Source: Rhyacophila brunnea (Eukaryota > Arthropoda > Insecta > Trichoptera > Rhyacophilidae). Taken from it: a DNA stretch of 64,000 nucleotides. Shown piece by piece: positions 58,359 through 64,000 of this stretch; position 1 is the stretch's first letter, and each line of letters begins with the position of its first letter. Under the pieces are notes generated by a model. That model searched no databases, had not been told where the DNA came from, and worked only from the letters and a program-made list of their open reading frames with translations. The position numbers and the translations under genes are program-made. The stretch is taken from NCBI GenBank assembly GCA_022495005.1, contig JAGYXB010001103.1:558001-622000 (forward strand), in the 5' to 3' direction.

Positions 58359-59067
58359 TAATTGCATATTTTTTTAAATCCTTCGCACCATTCTCCATAT
58401 TCAAATAGATAATCTTAATAAGACATAATGCTTGAAAATTGTATAGGTATTACTATGATTTATTATGAAACACACCTCAAACTACAGGTAGGTACCTACC
58501 TACGACCGCCACTGGTTTGGCACCTCGCCGGCATAGTACGAGAAAATAAAATTAATTATTCCAGTGGTGTCGTGATGGGAGATTTAAAAATATCATCAGA
58601 AGAAAATGATTCTAGTCACGGATGCTATTTCAAAAATTGAAATTTGTTCGCCTCAAAACAGAAACACATCACTGATATATTTTTACAGCTAGCTAGAATT
58701 TTCAGCTGTTGTATCGCGTGATGTTTATATCAACACGGTGAATTAGTAATTAATTTTAACTAAATTTCACACACTAACCTGTCACTACTTCAAGCAGTGA
58801 CGTCTCGCGGTAAGACTGCTAATATACCTATTAATGCTTCGGGCCACCACATTCTAAGGATGAGTAAATATGCAAATTTAATTAGTCATCAGTAAAACAG
58901 TTAAATAGTTTAATTATACTTTAGTTCATACTGTTTCCGTATTGCCAATGACAGACTTTTTGTATTCAGGTGGTAAAATGTTGATTTATTTATCTGAATT
59001 TCTTTATAGCGATTTGGGTTCGAACAAGGTACCTACTATTCATTTCACCAAAGGTAGGGAAATACCT
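58359..59067. other. Intergenic, nothing assigned
   Basis: CAGTGACGTCTCGCGG at 58796 is an isolated end of the CAGTGACGTCCC hAT family. GTAGGTACCTAC occurs at 58489-58500. No gene recognised. Confidence 0.4.
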
Positions 59068-59200
59068 AGCGCTCGAAATGTACCGGAGCGATCCGGTGCG
59101 GAGCTCCGGTTCATGAAATTTTCTAGACTACCGCTCCGTCTCGTGGAAAAACTAAAAATTGCGTTCGGGTTCGGGAATTATTATGAAAATATTTACATTC
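59068..59200 (+). repeat. CAGCGCTCGAAAT hAT-type family fragment
   Basis: AGCGCTCGAAATGTACCGG, GAGCTCCGGTTCATGAAATT and CGCTCCGTCTCGTGG match the 32128 and 60955 copies. The right end is missing. Confidence 0.55.
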
Positions 59201-59513
59201 ATTTACATATTATTCTTACCTAACGTTTACATTTTGTTTTATCAAGATTTTTATGAGATTTCATTATCTGTATAATTTTGGCCTTGAGTGAACAGACTTT
59301 TTTATTGGGTGTTCCTCATAAAAAACAATATTATATCTACGTGCTAACCAAAGTGTTACCTGTCCTAGTAATAATAATTAATGATTGTTTTTATGTAACT
59401 ATACGAATACACGTTTAATTGTTATAGGTAGGTACTTAATTTATAACAAACATTCTGATTAATGAGAGTTTCGTACTGTTACATAGGATTTGGGTTTAGT
59501 ATTCCAGCGCATG

Positions 59514-60298
59514 TATTCTGTACACAAGACTGCTATTGGCCGCTATTGGCGGCTATCGAGGGCAGGTTTTCATATTTTTGTATTGAATTATTATAATTTT
59601 TACAATAAGATAGTTGTAATTGTTATAATTAGTGCTAAGTTTTAACAGCACCTCTCTTGGTTGTGCTAACCTTTAGTGCGAGATACACAGTTTTGACTAT
59701 TTAGAGTTTAGACGGATAACTTATTATAACAATTGAGCGTAGTTATACGCAAAGCAGCCATTCCACACCAACGTCAATCAGAGATAGAAGCACTTTTATA
59801 TAAAGTGTGTTTCTTTAAATCCACAAAGCCTGTGTATACTGTTTATACAATTTGAATGATAGATATTGAGAAAATGATGTTTATTAATTGAATGTAGAGT
59901 GTACACAGTTAGGATTTTAATAATTAGGTACATATCATCATAAGGTTGCTTTATGCAGATCGAAAATGGCATATTTTTAAAACGCATCTATATGACATTT
60001 TTGTGTGACAGCAGCTTCGTTGCTTTATGCAGATCGAATAAGTCATATTCTGCGATTTGTAAAATCTTTAAAACGAATTTATATGAGATTTTTTTATGAC
60101 AGCAGCTTGGCTGATTTGTGCAGAACGTAAAACATACGTGTGAAATATGAAAATCACAATAACTCATTTTTTTCAAAATTGTGGCTTGGCTGCTTTGTTT
60201 ATAACTACGCTCAATTATAATACTTCAATAAAAAAAATATGATAAACTACCCTCGATAACCACCGACAGCGGCCGATAGCAGTCTTGTGTATAGAATA
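59514..60298. mobile_element. Foldback/MITE with 50-bp inverted ends
   Basis: Left TATTCTGTACACAAGACTGC through GGCTATCGAGGG is matched by the complement at 60250-60298. A second nested inverted pair (ATTGAGCGTAGTTATA at 59735 and its complement near 60200) lies inside. The centre has tandem units starting TTGCTTTATGCAGATCGAA (59946, 60021) and ending GACAGCAGCTT. Non-coding, 785 bp. Confidence 0.75.
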
Positions 60299-60954
60299 GA
60301 TGGGCAGGGGTCGTCTGTGTATTTGTTAATGTGTATGGATTTATTGTACCTACATTAATAATTTAACTAATTAATCTGTTGTCAATTATAAATTAGGTAT
60401 AAGTACATAGCAGTGACGTTCCGCGAGGCTAGACAAATCATGCACTGAAGCGGATAAAGGAAGAAAAAGTAATAATTTAAATTTTAACAGAATATTTCGT
60501 AATTATACAGCGCTGAAATACGTTACGTGCCCAAGTAATTAATAGGCGAGTATGTATATATTAGATGTTTAAAGACTGCTATTACATTTATCCGTCTAAT
60601 GTAGTTTTCCGAAAACTATCCAATGCTCCGGTTCATAAAATTTTCAATTTCGAACGCTGTAAATAGCTACCCATAAAATCCATCGCAATAATAATGTTAT
60701 TAATATTTCGATTTGGAGGGTTTGTATCAGCGCAGTGCAACGACTTGCCACAATTGCACGCAGTTCTTCATCAAGGGGTATTCTTGTCGAATCTCGCATA
60801 AAGACCCATCCACATTCACTACTTAATACTAAATATTGGAACTTCCGAAACTGAGTTGAACCATACTGTGTATGTATGTGTATGTGTATTTTTTTAGTTT
60901 TATACGCAAAGCATTTCTTCTACGCATTGTTATAATACAAAATTTAGTGTTCAT
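60299..60954. other. Intergenic, nothing assigned
   Basis: An isolated hAT-family end, CAGTGACGTTCCGCGAGG, is at 60412, and CAATTTCGAACGCTG near 60645 is an inverted end of the CAGCGCTCGAAAT family. No gene. Confidence 0.4.
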
Positions 60955-61119
60955 CAGCGCTCCAAATGGAAAATTTTACGAACCAGAGAGCTCGATAATT
61001 TTACAAAAATGTCTACATCAGACGGTCAAATTATTTTTTAACAATTTTAATGATAATTTTTGGCGATTTTATGAAACGGAACGACGCTCCGGTGGGGTCC
61101 GGTCCATTTCGTGCTCTGG
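60955..61119. mobile_element. Small hAT-type MITE, CAGCGCTC family
   Basis: Starts CAGCGCTCCAAATGG and ends CCATTTCGTGCTCTG, 165 bp. Flanking octamers gtgttcat/gtgttaac match at 6 of 8. The only copy of this family in the window with both ends. Confidence 0.6.
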
Positions 61120-62570
61120 TGTTAACCCTTCTAATCATGTTCAAATTTGCGTTGAATCTTGACATAAAAAATAATCATCATTAGCCGGGGTCCACTGCTG
61201 GATGAAGTCCCACTAGCTCCTTCCTCTATTATAATACATGAATAAATATATACTATAAAAAAACAGTGTGATAAAAGATGATAAAACATACGAGTAGGTA
61301 CAGGGAAAAAATTGGCGAGCTATACCATATTTTAAGGATTTATGAAACATCAACTACGTAAACCCACTTCACATAAGTGGAATATATACAAGAATTTGGT
61401 TAAAATACCATCCTAATCAGCATCAATGCTTCAATGAGAAGTTAAGAGTGTGCTTCTATGATTTTTTTAGATGGGTAGTTATTACCGTTATCAGGGACAC
61501 GCAGCGAGATTGTGGAGGTTCTTATTTATCCCAGGCTTTATTGTAGGTACCTAGTTGTAAAATCCAGTAACGTCTCGTGGAATAAGCGTAATAAATTTCC
61601 ATCTTTTTAATCTGTTATGGCGTTATGTCAACCTTTTATGTTCATACAGTCCTAAAAAATAACATGAAGACAAATTCTTGGCATTGATTTTCAACAATAT
61701 CTATTTTCAAGGATGTCATGTTTTTATCGTAATAAATGAATTGGCTTGGCGGATAGTTTACATTGTTACAATATTTTTTTTTTAATCGTGGCTGTATCTT
61801 TATAATGTTGCCGGCAGAGTTGTATCACCGATGTAGGAAGGGGAAGGGGCCGGCAGTCGACCGTCTCTGAACTCGACTCGTTGCAGTCGTCAGCTGTAGC
61901 TGCGCACGCCGGTTTTGTGATAACGCGTTTTGATACTTCACAGCCATTCTACTTAAAAAGAAAACGAACGAAAATTGCTAACAATAAATTCTCATGTGCC
62001 ATAGCACCTTGTCAATAATGCGAATAAAATTTGACTATCAATAGACAATAACAATCATTTATTTTGTGCCCATCTGTTGCTTACTTCACTCTGGTTATAT
62101 ATTTTCAAGTTTGACGTATACGCCAACGAAACGTCAAAATTAGTAAGGTTTTGTTGTTGCATTGACGAGTGTGCCGTCCGTAGTTTGCATAAATCTACTT
62201 CTAAAACATTATTGATAATATCATAATAATTACTTCTGTTTTTTAAGATTGTGTTAAAGTGGTGTATTTGTTTATTTTTGTCGTTTTGCGATTGTTTGAG
62301 TATCAATCAGTGCAGCGCAAATTTTTACTCCCGCCTAATCAAATGTCAATCGACCAAAACAAAGCGGCCGTGTATTTTGAATAAATTGTGCGGCTTACTA
62401 GTTCGGCATCGCTGTACAGCTTGTGTGGTTTTTGCGAAACCCAAACGTTATATTTTATGGACGTTTAAGCGGGTTTGTAATATTATAATTATAGTTCACA
62501 TGTTCGTTGGCACGTGCGATTCGGACCGGTTTTCGTCTGGTCGGCAAAAGTGAATTCGCGTGTTTGCAAA
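61120..62570. other. Low-repeat region, possible promoter
   Basis: From about 61800 the sequence is GC/CpG-richer (GGGGCCGGCAGTCGACCG, GCGCACGCCGG) and lacks the repeats seen elsewhere. It precedes the candidate first exon at 62571-62660. No TATA box or initiator can be fixed. Confidence 0.35.
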
Positions 62571-62660
62571 ATGTCTGCTTTCGATACTATGGAATGTCTG
62601 TGCTGAACCATCGAAAGCTTGTTCCAACCCTGGCATGGAGGAACTCCGCAGAGCCATACA
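62571..62660 (+). other. Candidate first exon of a plus-strand gene
   Basis: An 11-codon upstream reading frame (62571-62606) is followed by ATG at 62635 in good context (GGCATGG), reading MEELRRAI and then CA before a strong donor, GTAAGTTAT, at 62661. The next exon is not in the window or not recognisable. The product is unknown. The support is the CpG-rich upstream region, start context and donor only. Confidence 0.35.
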
Positions 62661-62753
62661 GTAAGTTATAATATTATCTGTTATGAAAATAAATCTACAA
62701 TAATTAGTAGGTACTTAAAGCCATGAAATATACGATTGTACATTCACTTTGTA

Positions 62754-63309
62754 CAGTGACGTCACGTGGGGGTAGGCAGATTGAGCGTCGCTTGGGGGCG
62801 GCAGTTATTCGAAGGGCGGCAAATCGAGGAGAATTTTTTGGTATATCGCTTATGAGAAAGCAATACCTCGTATGCCACATGACACTTTTTGTGCATGAGA
62901 TGAAAAAAAATCTACATCATCTCTATGATTCCATCAACTTTATCACGTATTTTTCGTATTCTACTATTTATCTTAATAGTTATATACAAAAAATGAAGAA
63001 TTTTTACGCCTTGATATTGTTTTGTGGCATACGAGGTATTGTTTTCTCATGAGCGATATAAAGAAATAGCTACCTAAACTGAGTACTTAATAACGAAGAT
63101 ATCTTTCCTTTAAAAACATCAGCTCACTGGTTGGAAACAAAATGCATTAATTAACCTAAAAGGTTTAACAACAGGGCTGTATTTTTTGTCGGGTTCGTGA
63201 TGTCTAGTTTACTTCCGTTTCCCTTCGACGTCCTTGGTGACCAGAAACTACACGAACACGGATGATAAAAAAATATTGTACACAACAATTTGGCGGCATG
63301 ACGTCACTG
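62754..63309 (+). mobile_element. hAT, CAGTGACGTCCC family, perfect TSD
   Basis: Starts CAGTGACGTCACGTGGGGG, ends GCATGACGTCACTG; perfect octamer actttgta on both sides (62746-62753, 63310-63317). 556 bp, non-coding; includes a local inverted pair, ATACCTCGTATGCCAC and its complement at 63021-63042. Confidence 0.93.
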
Positions 63310-63434
63310 ACTTTGTACCTATTGTCTATTAAATATTTAAATATGGAATTGATTGAATTATGTACCCAATGAAAAATCATTAATTAAGTACCTACCTATG
63401 TTGATTTGCCAGTAGAAAAAATGGTGATAAGACT

Positions 63435-63990
63435 CAGTGACGTCCCTAGTCAAAATGCCGCCCCTAGGCAGTGCCAAAATGCCGCCACATTTTTTTTATA
63501 GAGTTGGTACTTTATCATCCATTTATGATTCCAATATCTAAGAAATGTATTGTATGGATACATTACTAACAATATGTCTTTCACTAAATCTAATTTAAAT
63601 GCCATATCTCCTTCAATAGACAATATCGCGTGTCTACGGTTTCAGATAGGTACATTTAAAAATATACTTGACAACTTCCAAAACTCGTGAGTGACTGGCA
63701 AACATATTTGGATACATTTTAAATTAGGGATGCACTTGTCAATGGTGTTCACCAAGAACGGATGTCCAAGGAGAACGGAAGTAAACTAGACATCGCGAAC
63801 CCGACAAAAAATCCTGCTATAACTTGTATAGTACCTAATTAATACATTTTGTATGCAACCAGTGAGCTGAATTTTTTAATGAATTTTTCTATTTATTATA
63901 TACCTAGTGATTCTTCCCAATTTGCCGCCCTTTGGGTAACTGCCGCCCCCAAGCGACGCTCAATCTGCCTACCCCCACGGGACGTCACTG
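63435..63990 (-). mobile_element. hAT, CAGTGACGTCCC family, reverse, perfect TSD
   Basis: Starts CAGTGACGTCCCTAGTC and ends CCCCCACGGGACGTCACTG; perfect octamer ataagact on both sides (63427-63434, 63991-63998). 556 bp, in opposite orientation to 62754-63309 and only 125 bp from it. Confidence 0.93.
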
Positions 63991-64000
63991 ATAAGACTAC

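Noticed and set aside
1..64000. CRISPR array, operon or prokaryotic features
   Set aside because: No regularly spaced short repeats with unique spacers and no closely packed coding sequences; spliced genes and transposons show a eukaryote.

Overview
This is a eukaryotic, AT-rich, repeat-dense stretch that reads as an insect genome. The evidence is a CYP6-type cytochrome P450 with GT-AG introns, arthropod-type transposons (mariner, DD41D, piggyBac, Mutator/YqaJ, many hAT derivatives), tRNA-derived SINEs, and frequent TAGGTACCTA-type palindromes. The P450 has nine exons. CYP6 genes with so many introns are more usual in Hemiptera than in Lepidoptera or Diptera, so a hemipteran is my best guess, but this is inference only.

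Region 1 (657-29199, minus strand) is one complete P450 gene. I assembled nine exons by eye. All junctions have GT-AG signals and compatible phases, and the model gives 516 residues with every expected P450 motif. Its eight introns are filled with transposon copies: a hAT pseudogene (intron 8), a Tigger-like MITE and a tRNA-Glu-like sequence (intron 7), a SINE whose poly-A tract stops about 11 bp from a splice donor (intron 6), a LINE fragment and deleted hAT elements (intron 5), a nearly intact piggyBac and another Tigger-like MITE (intron 4), a mariner, a hAT copy and a TA-flanked MITE (intron 3), a Mutator-like transposase/YqaJ nuclease pseudogene and a LINE fragment (intron 2), and a DD41D element, a SINE and a hAT element (intron 1).

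Region 2 (29.2-62.5 kb) has no recognisable host gene. It is a mosaic of non-autonomous elements, many with readable target-site duplications. They include a hAT family ending in CAGTGACGTCCC, TTAA-flanked MITEs, a TAGAGG-ended hAT family, hairpin (foldback) elements, SINEs and a SINE/LINE composite. The most unusual class is a ~400-bp unit containing a tRNA-like B box, flanked by direct terminal repeats and present three times (43.3, 56.4 and 57.9 kb).

Region 3 (61.8-62.7 kb) is less repetitive and CpG-richer. It could be the promoter and first exon of a plus-strand gene running out of the window. Two further open, splice-flanked stretches (20.8 and 54.3 kb) are weak exon candidates. Apart from the P450, the window shows transposon layering rather than a set of cooperating genes.
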